DNA of 64,000 nucleotides from Petasospora fabianii (Eukaryota > Ascomycota > Saccharomycetes > Phaffomycetales > Wickerhamomycetaceae): positions 1 through 64,000 of the forward strand of contig CP048715.1 of the NCBI GenBank assembly GCA_022641835.1, given 5' to 3'. Position numbers and translations under genes: made by a program. The notes under the pieces are model-generated. The model searched no databases, was not told the DNA's origin, and worked only from the letters and a program-made list of their open reading frames with translations. Positions within the stretch are counted from its first letter, which is position 1. Each line of letters opens with the position of its first letter. Below are positions 1 to 11,155 of this stretch, in pieces.

Positions 1-130
1 GCTACAACGTCCTCTCACTATCAATTGGATGCTACAAGTTTTGGTGCTTCGATGTAAATGCGGCTAATTTATTCGTTGCTGATCGCGAGTAATGATCAGT
101 CTCAGATCATATGCAATACGCTGATCGCTC

Positions 131-934
<804 letters not shown>

Positions 935-1481
935 CGTGGTTGTTGTGAAGTGTTGTGTTCAGGCACCCAGTGCGGTGTGTTGATCCAGGATGTCGTTGAT
1001 GTGAGCTTGTATAGTACATATGTTCAGGCTGATTTTCTGAGATGTTTTGGCGAGTGTGCGCGGGCGTTTGTCACTTGCGGATTTCATATTCGGTTGGTCC
1101 ACGCACTGGTGCACCCCATCCCTTTGCCAGCAGAAAGGCACAGGCATGTTACCGAGATCCCAACGAAATGGTTCTTAGGATGGGAACAATCAAAGCTTGA
1201 AAGCATGGATGCTTTGAACAGGTCGCAATGGAGTGGTGTATTGATGAGGGGGGAGGAGCGATGAATGGGTGAGAGCCACGTTGCGGCTAACCGTAACATG
1301 CACGAGTTCATCATTTCAACGTGCACAAGGCCTACAACCAAACGAATCACAGTAAGCCGTGTGATCTTCATTGAGAAATATAAGCTACGAAAACCTCATA
1401 TATTAGTGCAACAAGTAACGCAGTTCAAGAAAAACTAAGCAGACGGACAAAATACAGGCTCAAATGAATCGGTCGGAGGCA
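935..1481. other. Intergenic: YPT6 promoter and 3' flank of the MARVEL gene
   Basis: 547 bases between the YPT6 start and the MARVEL gene stop, both on the minus strand. Short open frames on both strands have no recognisable motifs and I judge them chance. I see no RNA gene or repeat here. Confidence 0.6.
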
Positions 1482-2204
1482 TCAAGCCCTTGGACCAGCC
1501 GCCTCATCAGCACCTGCAACAACAGCAGCTGTAGTTGTGTTCTCACCAAGCTCTGGCTCCTGCTCTTTCTCAGCCAGAGACTCACCGATGCGGGTTTCCT
1601 CATCAGAAGCAGCTGGTTTAGTAGCGGGAATGGAACCGTCCTTATCATCAACATCAGCAGTTGAAACGGAGGTCAAGGCATACTTACTCAAGATAACGCC
1701 ACTCGTCTTTGTTGGAACCCAAACCTGATTACTTCCCTTAGTGGCAGATATTGACTTCAGTGCGTACCATCCAAAGATGAATGCAGTAAGCGTGAAGAGG
1801 ACCCAGTTGAAAGCGGAAAATGCGATACCGGCCTTGGCAGCACCACAGCTGTTCTTAGCAGAGCCGTAGCCATACCATCCAAGAATGTTGCAGTTAAGGT
1901 CACCCACCTTAGCAGCAAGAGCGATGAAGCCAGTGAAGTTTGCAACAGCACAGAATGCTTCCAAAATCATGACAGCACCAGGAATAATGAGACCTGGGAA
2001 AAGGAAACTCAAGACGATAAGCGTGATGGTATAGATCATGGAGATGAGACCAACGATAAGAAGCCAAACGATGGAGCCGTCATGACTGAAGTCTGCTAAA
2101 GCAGGGGCTTCTAAAACCCATGTTAGGAAGCCAAAGAAGATTTGAAGGGAACGCACAACCAAACCGAAGATTGTGGTGTTAAAAATTGAAGCTGTAGACG
2201 TCAT
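1482..2204 (-). CDS. MARVEL-domain four-helix membrane protein (Nce102-like class)
   Basis: 240-residue protein with four predicted transmembrane helices. They lie roughly at residues 10-30, 45-72, 78-98 and 128-148, followed by a hydrophilic acidic tail (residues 165-240) rich in Glu, Ala and Thr. The pattern of an FGLVVRSLQ first helix and a loop with two cysteines (LNCN and NSCG) before helix 4 is typical of fungal MARVEL proteins. These sit in the plasma membrane or secretory vesicles and include the eisosome-associated Nce102 group. The family assignment comes from topology and residue pattern; the exact orthologue is not clear. The ATG at 2204 is the first in frame and immediately precedes the first helix. 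It lies downstream of YPT6 on the same strand but 547 bases away, so it is a separate transcript. Confidence 0.8.
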   Translation of the reverse strand: MTSTASIFNTTIFGLVVRSLQIFFGFLTWVLEAPALADFSHDGSIVWLLIVGLISMIYTITLIVLSFLFPGLIIPGAVMILEAFCAVANFTGFIALAAKVGDLNCNILGWYGYGSAKNSCGAAKAGIAFSAFNWVLFTLTAFIFGWYALKSISATKGSNQVWVPTKTSGVILSKYALTSVSTADVDDKDGSIPATKPAASDEETRIGESLAEKEQEPELGENTTTAAVVAGADEAAGPRA

Positions 2205-4104
2205 GTCGTCGTCGTCGTGGGCGGTAAATGAGCTTCTATAAGGTGCCAGGTGGAAGGTTTGATAGAGGCTCTAGGCTAATATATAGACAAAGAGCAAACA
2301 AGGTCACCACCTAGGTCTCCTCATGCATGAGTTGTATACTGTATAATTATTTGAACAAGAGGGATACCTGCAGGGGTGTTTCCCCTCCCATAGCATTACG
2401 CTAATATCCCTTCAGCGGCACACTGCACTCCCCACAACACAACCTTATTTAAGTATTCAGGATCACGAGATCATCTTCATAGCCTTACTAGAGCTGGCTG
2501 TGGCTTCATCGGCGACATATCATGCTAACAGTCTGAGAAGAGGTGCTACTGATGTGGGTCCCGTCGCATACCTGTGAGCTATACTTGCATTTTAGTAGCT
2601 ACAGTTGTAGTAAAAGCCAAATAATACGGCTAATACACAATTCACTCTTGTATGTACACGTCACGATGTGCTGTAAAAGCACCCTAGGTAAACAGTCTTG
2701 GCGCGTGATTGTGTACGACGTTCTCAGGTAAAAGACCCGTTTACTCTTCAACGGCGCTCGACTATTGTAAGCTGATTAGAAATATGATTTTACCATTCGA
2801 ATACATGGAGCCGTCTTCTGCTAGACATATTAGCGTGTCAAGTAACTCATCTTTATAGAGGTGACATGGGTCCGCTCCTCATTCAAAACTTTTTGAACTA
2901 GCGTTGTATTATTATTTACGTGAGCGCTAGAAGAGATGACGTGTGCAGGCAGCGTCCCTTTAAACACATTCTCTACGAGAAATGTAAGTCATCCATTGAG
3001 AAGACATTAGTACAATTACATCCACTGATGCTCTAACGCTTATAGCTTCCAAATCCTAGGCTCAGCACATAGATGTATGTACTGGGGCTGAGAATGGAAC
3101 GAGGCTGCAGGAGACTGTGCGCATAGGCTTCAAGGGGAAACCAACGACCCGCCAATTCCCGTGAAGAATCGAAGTAGAGATGATCTACAGTCATAATCCA
3201 TTCATATGAGATACTAGCAGAGAGGCTTCATCTTCTAGCAGTGCCTTTTAAGAAATTTCGAACCATCATCAGCTAGTGGCTGTCTTCGATGACTGGCCGG
3301 CTAACATCCTCTTTCACTCTAATTTTTTTAGACAGCTCCTCTGGTGGCTTCAAATAACATGTATCGTATAATTGATCCATGATGTCTGCGCGGAAACAAC
3401 ATCAAATAATACTCTGAGGTACTCCTTTCATGATCAGAGCCCACGAGATGCCGCCAAGGTTGTCCGGAAGTTCACTGGCATTACCATATCACCGCGTCAA
3501 AGAATCACGTCAGGTCTGAAAACGTATGCTAACCTTTTATAATTAAATTGTCTCTCTTAAACAAGACACGCCACACCACCACCACCATCACTGTGGCTGC
3601 AAGAAATATCTATCCAACTTTGGTGTCATTGAGAGCTTACACGAGCTTTCGGGCCTATCGAGGGAATAGCACTTGCGTCACCGATAACCGGCACTTTTGC
3701 AACCGAAGCCTAAAATGGTAGTAGTATCAGCAGCGCCATTTTGCGCCATCTTTCGCCACTATAATCAAAACGGTCTGGAGTGCAGCACCAGTATACACTT
3801 ATTTTGCGCTCCTATCGCCCGTTTTGGTTCGAAGTTTTTGCACGTTTCCTAGGAAAGGCGAAATACTTCCCCATTGGGAAAATTACCTCGGCAGCGTATC
3901 AACAGAGTATCCGGATTACGCTATTTGCTCGCGCCCTCTCGGGGAGAACGGCCGAGCACCAGCCAGCACCGAAAAGAAATTTTGACAACAAACGAGCTCA
4001 TCAAGCGGCCTTTCCGTTCAATTCCTCAGCAACAAGCACAGTTTGAAGACCGTTCTGTTGACCAGTATACCTCTCTCAACGAAGCTAAGCTCCATCAGTT
4101 CACT
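2205..4104. other. Long gene-poor intergenic region between divergent genes
   Basis: About 1.9 kb lies between the start of the MARVEL gene (minus) and the start of the repeat protein (plus), several times longer than most gaps in this window. Open frames are short and lack motifs. The part nearest the repeat gene has an open frame that continues upstream of the chosen ATG, but its sequence is basic and low in protein-like features. I found no tRNA, no convincing RNA gene and no terminal repeats. It is best read as a large regulatory region for one or both divergent genes. Confidence 0.5.
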
Positions 4105-4620
4105 ATGAAGGTCTCTTTTGCTCTCACACTTGCCGCTTTGACCCTTGGTGTCGCCGCTGTCGCCGAGGAGGAGGTTATCGGTACCACTACCAACACACAC
4201 AAGTACGGTAGATTCGACAAGACCAGTCCTGCTTCTACCTCCACCGAGACCGGTACACACAAGTATGGTAGATTTGACAAGACTAGACCTGCTTCCACTT
4301 CTTCTGAGACCGGTACACACAAGTACGGTAAATTCGACAAGACCAGCCCTGCTTCCACTACTTCTGAGACCGGTACCCACAAGTACGGTAGATTCGACAA
4401 GACCAGCCCTGCTTCCACTACTTCTGAGACCGGTACCCACAAGTACGGTAGATTCGACAAGACCAGTCCTGCTTCCACTTCTTCTGAGACCGGTACCCAC
4501 AAGTACGGTAGATTCGACAAGACCAGAGCCTCCAACGACAAGGCTGCTTCGAACGCTGCTAACGTTGTTGGTGCAGGTGTTGGTGGTGCTTTTGTCGCTG
4601 GTCTTGCTTTCTTGCTTTAA
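4105..4620 (+). CDS. Secreted, probably GPI-anchored protein of near-identical 20-residue repeats
   Basis: 171 residues. An N-terminal signal peptide (MKVSFALTLAALTLGVAAVA) is followed by EEE and a repeat region. Six copies of the core KYGRFDKT start at 4201, 4261, 4321, 4381, 4441 and 4501, spaced by exactly 60 bases, with Ser/Thr-rich linkers of the type SPASTTSETGTH between them. A short tail contains small residues (about SNAAN) and ends in a hydrophobic stretch, GVGGAFVAGLAFLL, with no polar end. This is the classic GPI-attachment pattern, so the product is probably a cell-wall or plasma-membrane surface protein. The ATG at 4105 is chosen because the signal peptide begins there; the frame is open upstream to 3874. 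There are no Lys-Arg (Kex2) sites between units, so it does not look like a pheromone-type polyprotein. I do not recognise a named family. Confidence 0.8.
   Translation: MKVSFALTLAALTLGVAAVAEEEVIGTTTNTHKYGRFDKTSPASTSTETGTHKYGRFDKTRPASTSSETGTHKYGKFDKTSPASTTSETGTHKYGRFDKTSPASTTSETGTHKYGRFDKTSPASTSSETGTHKYGRFDKTRASNDKAASNAANVVGAGVGGAFVAGLAFLL
4186..4527 (+). repeat. 60-bp in-frame tandem repeat array
   Basis: Five full 60-base units (4201-4500) plus a partial unit on each side. The units differ at only a few positions, often synonymous (for example AGTCCT versus AGCCCT), which points to recent duplication or ongoing homogenisation. Because the unit length is a multiple of three, open frames appear in other frames and on the other strand; these are shadows. 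Confidence 0.95.
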
Positions 4621-4884
4621 ATCAATAAGATGTTATCAATCAATCCATCTGTCCAGCATGTCGCGGCCAAAACTTTTCAAACTATACCATATGTACTTCA
4701 TGAGACCTCATGATAGTACCATTTAGTGCCACTACACTGTTTGTTTCTTTACAATAGTGATATTTTCATAATTCCCAGTCAATGATTTGCCATTCAATTT
4801 GATACAGCAATTAATATGAAGAAAAAACCGTAAAACGAACATCGTAGGTACACCTAAATACAATCCAGCCCTCGGTTGTGACAT

Positions 4885-5733
4885 TTAACCAATTCTATCA
4901 AGGAGGTCCCCCTTGGTGCCTTTCTTCTTTCTTTCCACAGTGCCAATTCTGCTCAGCAAGTCACCGCCACCGGAAGAAGCCACACCTTCTACTTCTTGAT
5001 CTTCATCCATCAAGTCTTCGTCCGCCGGCTGGGTTTCCTGGCCAAGGTTATCCGAAGGCTTATCGAGATGAGAAAGGAGGTCAACGTCATCACCAACATC
5101 GCTAGTTTCAGTTCTGCGATTGTTGGTGGTATCAGTGCCTTCAGTCACCTTCTCTGGGAAAAGATCTTCATCATCGTTTATAGGTCTTCTCTTTCTTGGT
5201 TCACGGTCACGGTAACCATTCGAGCGTGAGCGATCTGAGACGTCTCTTCCTTTGGCGCTCTCTGGATTGAACAAGTAGTATCTCGAATAAAGAGCAGCAT
5301 TTTTCACCTTTTTATCGTTCAGTGTACTTAGTCTTGCTTTCATGACATGATCTGGTTTTGTTGGGTCATATTGAACAACCTCTCTTTCCGTGAGACTATC
5401 AAACTCCTGGTCTTTATCCTGGGTGAGGGCCCTCAACAAGTCATTGGCTTGAGAATCAAGATCGAAAGCAATGTTCACTTGGTGATGTTAGTAATTCTCT
5501 TAACGTTCGAGGTTTTCATACATACAGCTGCTATCATTAATCCACTCAACCCTGAAGAACTCTTCCGTGAACTGCTTCACGTACTTTTTAACGTCGTTTG
5601 TGGAAAGGTTATCGACACCATGGAGCCAAACAGAGTTGCCTCTTACCGTACCCTGGGTAAGCAGTGTTAGTCATTTGAAGCTGCATTGCTATGACCTATA
5701 AATACTTGCCTCTGAATCAGCTTCGTCGTACAT
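4885..5733 (-). CDS. NCBP3-like RNA-binding protein, three exons including a GC-AG intron
   Basis: Exons 5733..5710, 5652..5526 and 5477..4885 give 247 residues. The first part reads MYDEADSE, then GTVRGNSVWLHGVDNLSTND, then a helix and FFRVEWINDSSLNIAF. This resembles the divergent RNA-recognition fold of nuclear cap-binding subunit 3 (NCBP3/C17orf85), including the 'VEWxxDxS' segment. The rest is charged: an Arg-rich patch near residues 125-150, an acidic stretch, and two copies of a GDLLxRIG motif, near residues 223 and at the very C-terminus. The function, probably mRNA cap binding or nuclear export, is inferred from that resemblance. Intron 1 (5709..5653) starts GCAAGT rather than GT, with branch site CTAAC 12-15 nt before CAG. 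Intron 2 (5525..5478) is only 48 nt with donor GTATGT. Confidence 0.65.
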
Positions 5734-6004
5734 TGTTAGTGATGGTTGTGTGCGTCAATGTGCCCTTTAGTTGCTGAATGAGCGATAATATGTCCTATAG
5801 GTGACCGTGTGCTCTCTGTTTTTCAATGGGCGACCGGTCGATCGATCGCGGGGACACCGGTGATTATAATCACAAAGCTATTGACCATATATCTTGTAAG
5901 TGCCTCATTGTTTAAGTTGGCTAACTAGCCTGAAATAGAAGACAATAAATAGCTGTTAGTTTGAATAAATATTTAAATAATGGCTCATGGAATGATCAAG
6001 TACT

Positions 6005-6661
6005 TCACTTTCCAAAATAGCGACCGTTATCAATACCGGAGTTATGCTCTGCGATTCCCCAGATTCGGTCCATTTTGATACCACCAATATCATCCTTGAC
6101 GTACAAAGCAGTATCAGAGGCTCTCCAGTTAACAAAGCCTGCCCGTTCATTGACAGTTCTCAGCTCCGATACCTTCACCTTCGTGTTGTAGTACTTCCGG
6201 CCTGTGAATGATATCTTCTCTATGAGAAGAGTCTCGTCATTGGTGAGCGAATCAATGTCCTGGACTTTGGTGTCATCATGGAGTCTAAAGATTCGAGACA
6301 CGTAGTCTTGTGTAAAGTGATGAACGACAGGGAGGGGAATCACAGATGCTCCAGCCATGACATAACTAAGTTCCGTGCTCAACATTGGAGAGGAATATAC
6401 CATTTCCGATAAGTACAACCCCAAAATACCAAAGCCGAGACAAGTTCTCTTGAGCACAGATATCGCCGAATGGGAGGGACCTTCGTACATTGGTTCGATT
6501 GCTGGCCGACGTTGATCATCGAGTGGCATGGCATCAGTGGATAGATGTCTTGATAACTGTCCTCTCGAGATAACGGGACGAACAATATATCGACTACTCA
6601 CCGACGCTCCAGTCACTAAAGTAGCAAGTCTTCCTGATATGTGAGAGACGTGACAGTTCAT
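6005..6661 (-). CDS. TMEM70-like mitochondrial inner-membrane protein
   Basis: 218 residues from the chosen ATG. The N-terminus is rich in Arg, Ser and Thr with almost no acidic residues for 40 positions, a typical mitochondrial presequence. Two hydrophobic segments follow (about residues 70-90 and 100-118) with a short loop. After them comes HHFTQDYVSRIFRLHDD, which resembles the TMEM70 motif after the second helix (helix, then 'HF-x-x-YV-x-R'). Human TMEM70 assists ATP synthase and complex I assembly; a similar role here is inference. The frame is open to an upstream ATG at 6838, but the added 59 residues are not presequence-like and would leave only 205 bases before the divergent SRP1 gene, so I prefer 6661. 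Confidence 0.6.
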   Translation of the reverse strand: MNCHVSHISGRLATLVTGASVSSRYIVRPVISRGQLSRHLSTDAMPLDDQRRPAIEPMYEGPSHSAISVLKRTCLGFGILGLYLSEMVYSSPMLSTELSYVMAGASVIPLPVVHHFTQDYVSRIFRLHDDTKVQDIDSLTNDETLLIEKISFTGRKYYNTKVKVSELRTVNERAGFVNWRASDTALYVKDDIGGIKMDRIWGIAEHNSGIDNGRYFGK

Positions 6662-7043
6662 AGGGCTCCTCTGCTTGCCTGTAGGCTCGAAGGACGCCAA
6701 CAATGCGTCTGGGGATGCCAGACCTAGCCCTCGCCCTTTCTGCCCCACTCTGTCCTTGATGCCCGCGAATTTTTGTCGTTTCCCCAGGGATAAGCCGTTG
6801 TCATGACAGCACCAGTTTGTTGTGATTACCCGCAGCAAAATTATGCTTGATCAAGTAATTTTCCTTATACAGCGATTTTTTTCCAAAACAACGATGGGAG
6901 GCGCCGGAAGAAAAATCGAATTTTGCCTTGGGCCTCATCCCTCGACCTTGTCAAACACTTCTTATAGTTAAACTATACGGCGGCCAAGTGATCTTCACGC
7001 AACAAACTATTCGCTGGAACCATATATCTCCCCAAAAGTCACC

Positions 7044-8651
7044 ATGGACTCAGACTCTACCAATAAGTACGTGCCAGACCACCGCCGTACCAACTTCAAG
7101 AACAAGGGCAGATTCAACGCTGATGAATTACGTCGTCGTCGTGAGAACCAGAGTGTCGAGTTGAGAAAGGCTAAAAGAGATGAGACTTTGGCCAAGAGAA
7201 GAAACTTTAACCTTACCGAAGACTTCTCTGACGATGAAGATGATGCGAAGAAGGACGACGACACCGCCTTCCTCAATCAGTTGCAGCAGGAGCTTCCAAG
7301 AATGATGGAGCAGATTCAGTCTAACGACTTGGAGAGCCAATTGGCTGCTACTGTAAAGTTCAGACAGATCTTGTCCAGAGAGCGCAACCCACCAATCGAT
7401 CTTGTCATTCAGTCAGGTGTTGTTCCGATCTTGGTGAGCTTCATGAACGACCACCCAGAAATGCTTCAACTCGAGGCCGCTTGGGCTTTGACCAATATCG
7501 CCTCTGGTACCTCTGAACAGACAAAGTTTGTTGTTGAGGCTGGAGCTGTCCCATCCTTTGTCAACTTGCTCTACTCCAACTCACTTGAGGTTAAGGAACA
7601 GGCTATCTGGGCTTTGGGTAACGTTGCTGGTGACTCTTCAAACTACAGAGACTTCGTGTTGTCCTGTAATGCCATGGCCCCAGTCCTCAACTTGTTTGAG
7701 ACCGCTAAGATGTCCTTGGTTAGAACCGCCACATGGACCCTTTCCAACCTCTGTAGAGGTAAGAACCCACAGCCAGACTGGGCAGTCGTTTCTGAGGCTC
7801 TACCAACCCTCGCTAAACTCATCTACTCCGTTGATACTGAAACACTAATCGATGCTTGTTGGGCGATCTCATACCTCTCTGATGGCCCAGCGGATGCTAT
7901 CCAGGCCGTTATTGAAGCCAGAATTCCAAAGAGACTCGTTGAATTGTTGGGCCACGAGAGCACACTGGTTCAGACCCCTGCCCTCAGAGCAGTGGGTAAC
8001 ATCGTCACTGGTAATGATCTTCAGACACAGGTTGTTATTAATGCCAACGTTCTCCCATCTCTCCTGCCTCTCTTGTCATCTCCAAAGGAATCTATCAGAA
8101 AGGAGGCTTCTTGGACCATTTCCAACATCACTGCAGGTAACCCAGAGCAGATTCAGGCCGTCATTGATGCTAACTTGATCCCACCTTTGATCAGACTATT
8201 GGAGTCTGCTGACTACAAAACTAAGAAAGAAGCTTGTTGGGCTATTTCTAACGCTTCTTCCGGTGGTCTGACCAAACCGGACATCATCCGCTACCTTGTA
8301 AGCCAGGGCTGTATCAAGCCACTCTGTGACCTTCTTGCTGTTGCCGACAGCAGAATCATTGAAGTTGCTTTGGATGCTCTTGAGAATATTTTGAAGATGG
8401 GTGAGGTTGACAAGGAAGCTAGAGGTCTCCCAGAGAACGAGAACGCTATCTACATTGAGGAATGCGGTGGTATGGAGAAGATCTTCGACTGCCAGAACAA
8501 CGAAAACTCCAAGATCTACGAGAAGGCCTACAGTATTATTGATAAGTACTTCTCCGCTGATGAGGAGATTGAGGACACCGGCTTGGCTCCAGAGCAGGCA
8601 GGTAACACTTTCACATTCAACACCGGTTCTCAGACGCAGTTCAACTTCTAA
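7044..8651 (+). CDS. SRP1: Importin alpha (karyopherin alpha) Srp1
   Basis: 535 residues. This is the nuclear import adaptor that carries classical NLS cargo to importin beta. Residues 1-60 form the importin-beta-binding domain, with dense basic clusters ([24 protein letters not shown]). Ten armadillo repeats follow (about residues 90-490), showing the repeated W-x3-N pattern of the NLS groove, for example [62 protein letters not shown] and [12 protein letters not shown]. The C-terminus is acidic ([10 protein letters not shown]), the Cse1-binding region of the family. Length matches the yeast orthologue (542). It is intronless and has one clear start after the sequence CACC. Confidence 0.98.
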   Translation: MDSDSTNKYVPDHRRTNFKNKGRFNADELRRRRENQSVELRKAKRDETLAKRRNFNLTEDFSDDEDDAKKDDDTAFLNQLQQELPRMMEQIQSNDLESQLAATVKFRQILSRERNPPIDLVIQSGVVPILVSFMNDHPEMLQLEAAWALTNIASGTSEQTKFVVEAGAVPSFVNLLYSNSLEVKEQAIWALGNVAGDSSNYRDFVLSCNAMAPVLNLFETAKMSLVRTATWTLSNLCRGKNPQPDWAVVSEALPTLAKLIYSVDTETLIDACWAISYLSDGPADAIQAVIEARIPKRLVELLGHESTLVQTPALRAVGNIVTGNDLQTQVVINANVLPSLLPLLSSPKESIRKEASWTISNITAGNPEQIQAVIDANLIPPLIRLLESADYKTKKEACWAISNASSGGLTKPDIIRYLVSQGCIKPLCDLLAVADSRIIEVALDALENILKMGEVDKEARGLPENENAIYIEECGGMEKIFDCQNNENSKIYEKAYSIIDKYFSADEEIEDTGLAPEQAGNTFTFNTGSQTQFNF

Positions 8652-9356
8652 GCAAGGCTTCATACCCCATTCCATTTCTTGCTCTTATTCATTGGAATCT
8701 TTTTATGGTTCCGTATCATGCCTCCATTGTCCCTCCATTGACGGGCTTGTCGCTGGATATCTCGAGATTTTGTCTTCTGCGTGCTATCTCTCACCTTGCC
8801 TGCTTTTATTTTCCTTTTTTTTTTTATTTTACATTACCCATTTTTAATTTATCCTGTTTTCTTTCTCCCACTTGCACTCCTTCATGACCTTTTCAATGTC
8901 TTTAATCTCTCATTTCTCCCATTTACCCTTTTCCTTTAGATATTTTCGTCTCTGGCGCCCCCCTTCCTATTTGTGCAGGATCATCGATATTATGCATATC
9001 ATGAATAGCTCTGTACATTAGGAGAGGGGCCCATCGACTAGCTATATGGCCCGGCGTGGTCGGTTCGTGGAACTTTTGTTAACCTCTTGAACGAGGTATA
9101 CATCATCTTGCATACATGATTTCGAGACCCTGTTTGTAGCCAGTATTGATTTTATGTTAATAGTCGAAAACTCATTGTTGTCTTCTGCAAAGACGTAATG
9201 TTGATCGCGCTTGTAGGATTTCCGCACCGCGAGCCAGGATGATCAGTAAACAAAACAATTTCGATGATGAGGTTACTCTAAAACGCCATCTAGTGATAGG
9301 GATCTTTCAACAACTACATCACTGTGGCTGGCTCATTATACTCTTCACTTGCTCCA
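8652..9356. other. Intergenic: SRP1 3' flank and next promoter
   Basis: 705 bases. From about 8795 to 8950 the plus strand is strongly pyrimidine-rich with a run of T near 8815-8827, probably 3' UTR and polyadenylation context. A 61-codon minus-strand frame (9042-9227) has no supporting features. Nothing else is seen. Confidence 0.5.
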
Positions 9357-10103
9357 ATGCATCCAGCCGGTACTGGGCAAACAGAGGCAACAAAGGGCAC
9401 ACTTGGCAGCAAGCGGGAACTAATACTTCACCTTCACAAGAAGCTCCATAGTGGAAGCAAAGCGTCTGAGAAGGTCAAATTCGACTATGAAGAGACACCA
9501 GCAACACCTACGTCACCACCACTCAAAAGATCGGATGTAAGGCGACTCCTTGGTGACCCTCTGCCACTGCCTTATCTCATTGAAGATCGGAAGGTAAACA
9601 AGCATCTGCGGCATCAAGCAGGTATCAAGGACGCGTTTCACTGGCCACAAGCGCAAAAGGAAGTCAAGCCCATAGCACCAGTGAGATATGAGCCACCAAA
9701 GCTCAATAATGACGCTCAACAACGTCTTCGTGCTTCTGTGCAGAATATGTTGCGACCGTCGTCATGGACGCCAGAAGTTGAACTCGAGAAGCCAGCTGTG
9801 CAAGTAAGGACACCGGAGGACACCACCAACAGGTTCAATGAGAGTTCCTGGCTTACTTCAGCTCAAGACGATGGCCGAAATATCAGTAGCTCTGATCCAA
9901 AAGAGCCTGGAAGCTCTGGCAGAAGGATTAGAGGGTTGAAGGAGAAAGATGATTTGATAAGAGAATTTCGTGCGTCTACAAATGGTAAGCTCAATGACAG
10001 ATCAGGCCCGAGAGCAGGTTCTGGAAGCCAGATACTAATGAGGACATATGTATTTGTAATATTGGTACTCCTGGTGACTGTCCTAGCCAGGTCAAAGTTG
10101 TGA
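9357..10103 (+). CDS. Unknown tail-anchored membrane protein
   Basis: 248 residues, not recognised. The first 225 residues are hydrophilic with no signal peptide. Residues 50-110 contain a conserved-looking block (RRLLGDPLPLPYLIEDRK, then AGIKDAFHWPQ). A basic, Gly/Ser-rich stretch (GSSGRRIRGLKEKDDLIREF) follows. The protein ends with one hydrophobic helix of about 17 residues (YVFVILVLLVTVLA) and RSKL, a tail-anchored topology. Such proteins insert post-translationally in the ER or mitochondrial outer membrane, with the bulk in the cytosol; the short charged tail fits ER or outer membrane. The start at 9357 (MHPAG) was chosen over 9324 because the upstream residues are not protein-like; this is uncertain. 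The gene converges with TIM22 119 bases away. Confidence 0.6.
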   Translation: MHPAGTGQTEATKGTLGSKRELILHLHKKLHSGSKASEKVKFDYEETPATPTSPPLKRSDVRRLLGDPLPLPYLIEDRKVNKHLRHQAGIKDAFHWPQAQKEVKPIAPVRYEPPKLNNDAQQRLRASVQNMLRPSSWTPEVELEKPAVQVRTPEDTTNRFNESSWLTSAQDDGRNISSSDPKEPGSSGRRIRGLKEKDDLIREFRASTNGKLNDRSGPRAGSGSQILMRTYVFVILVLLVTVLARSKL

Positions 10104-10222
10104 CTCTGGTATCTATGGCATGTCACTGGACTTCTTCTACGCTGCGGGGCGGATTAACTCAAAAATTCATGGAGATGTCTATTTACATACAGTCGTAAAG
10201 CGGGGCTGTAAGGATGGGGAGC

Positions 10223-10956
10223 TCATTCGTCGTAATCATTAACTGGAGGTCTTCCAGATTCACTTCTCATGTAGAGATCGACTGATGTATGTAGTTAGTA
10301 TTGTGGCATAAGAGATGATGGGAGATCGAAGTTACTTACTAGCAGTACTGAAGGCTGCGAAACCGGCACAACCGATAGCAGCAGCCTGAGGCCCAGATTT
10401 GAAGGCAAGACCACCACCTGTGATACATCCAGCAGCAACACCGTTATATATATCATTCTTCGCACGTAGCTGTGAAAGGTTGCGTTAGTAAGCGCTGTGG
10501 GAGGAAAGAATAGAAGCGATTAACTTACCGATTCTACGCCACATTCGACACCAGCGTAGATCATACCAATGAAACCAAAGTTTTTCGCACTAGACCAGGC
10601 CCTCTTACCCATGTCTGTGAATTGCAACTTCATCTGTTGTTTAAAAGGAAGATCGGAAATGTGACCCGTAGCGTTACCGATGGGCACATCGTAAGCCATC
10701 TGCATAGAGTTGTTAGAACTAAGCGACAAACTATTGGATCAGATAAAGATATACTCACACTGGCCATGAAGAGACCAAAGACACCACCAAGACCAAAACC
10801 AGTGACACCAGAGATGGCTGACTTTCCCGGACAGGATGTCATGAACTCAACCATCTGTCTGGCACCTTCCTCTGCTTGCTCCTCCTGAGTCATCTCATTT
10901 ATGGACTTCTTCGGAGTCACACTGGCTTGTTCCAAGCCAAACCCTCTGTATGACAT
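10223..10956 (-). CDS. TIM22: Tim22, mitochondrial carrier translocase channel, four exons
   Basis: Exons 10956..10759, 10699..10529, 10469..10340 and 10281..10223 give 185 residues. The protein is the channel of the TIM22 complex, which inserts multi-spanning carriers into the mitochondrial inner membrane. Visible family features are [20 protein letters not shown] (first helix with its conserved Gly pattern), then [19 protein letters not shown], then [18 protein letters not shown], and a final Gly/Ala helix ending FAAFSTA. Exon boundaries fall between the membrane segments. Introns are 59, 59 and 58 nt with donors GTGAGT, GTAAGT and GTAAGT and branch sites CTAAC 13-17 nt before AG. Every junction restores the frame. 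The C-terminus (VNDYDE) is acidic. Confidence 0.95.
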
Positions 10957-11155
10957 CGTTCGTTCGAGATGGGAGAAAAGCAGTGGTGGTTCTTCTTAGC
11001 TGGGTGCGGGCATCGTCTTCACCCCACCTACGATATGTTTTTTTTCGAGCAGCGACAACAGAGAGGTGTTAAGTCTGATCGCGCGCGCAGCTTTAGTGCT
11101 ACATCCTGGATCTATACTAATTTGTTGTTCATTATTATATGCATTATGCCGAGTT

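Noticed and set aside
950-1371. Overlapping short frames on both strands between YPT6 and the MARVEL gene
   Set aside because: No recognisable motifs, and three frames compete for the same DNA.
4018-4541. Long minus-strand open frames (148 and 160 codons) over the repeat protein
   Set aside because: They exist because the 60-bp repeat is a multiple of three, so a frame open in one unit is open in all. The plus-strand frame has the signal peptide and GPI tail.
4105-4620. Idea that the repeat protein is an alpha-pheromone precursor
   Set aside because: No Lys-Arg Kex2 sites or dipeptidyl-aminopeptidase spacers between units, and a GPI-type hydrophobic tail is present.
4145-4726. Second plus-strand open frame over the repeats (193 codons)
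   Set aside because: Same repeat effect; the product is a Pro/Leu/Arg-rich repeat with no start context or signal.
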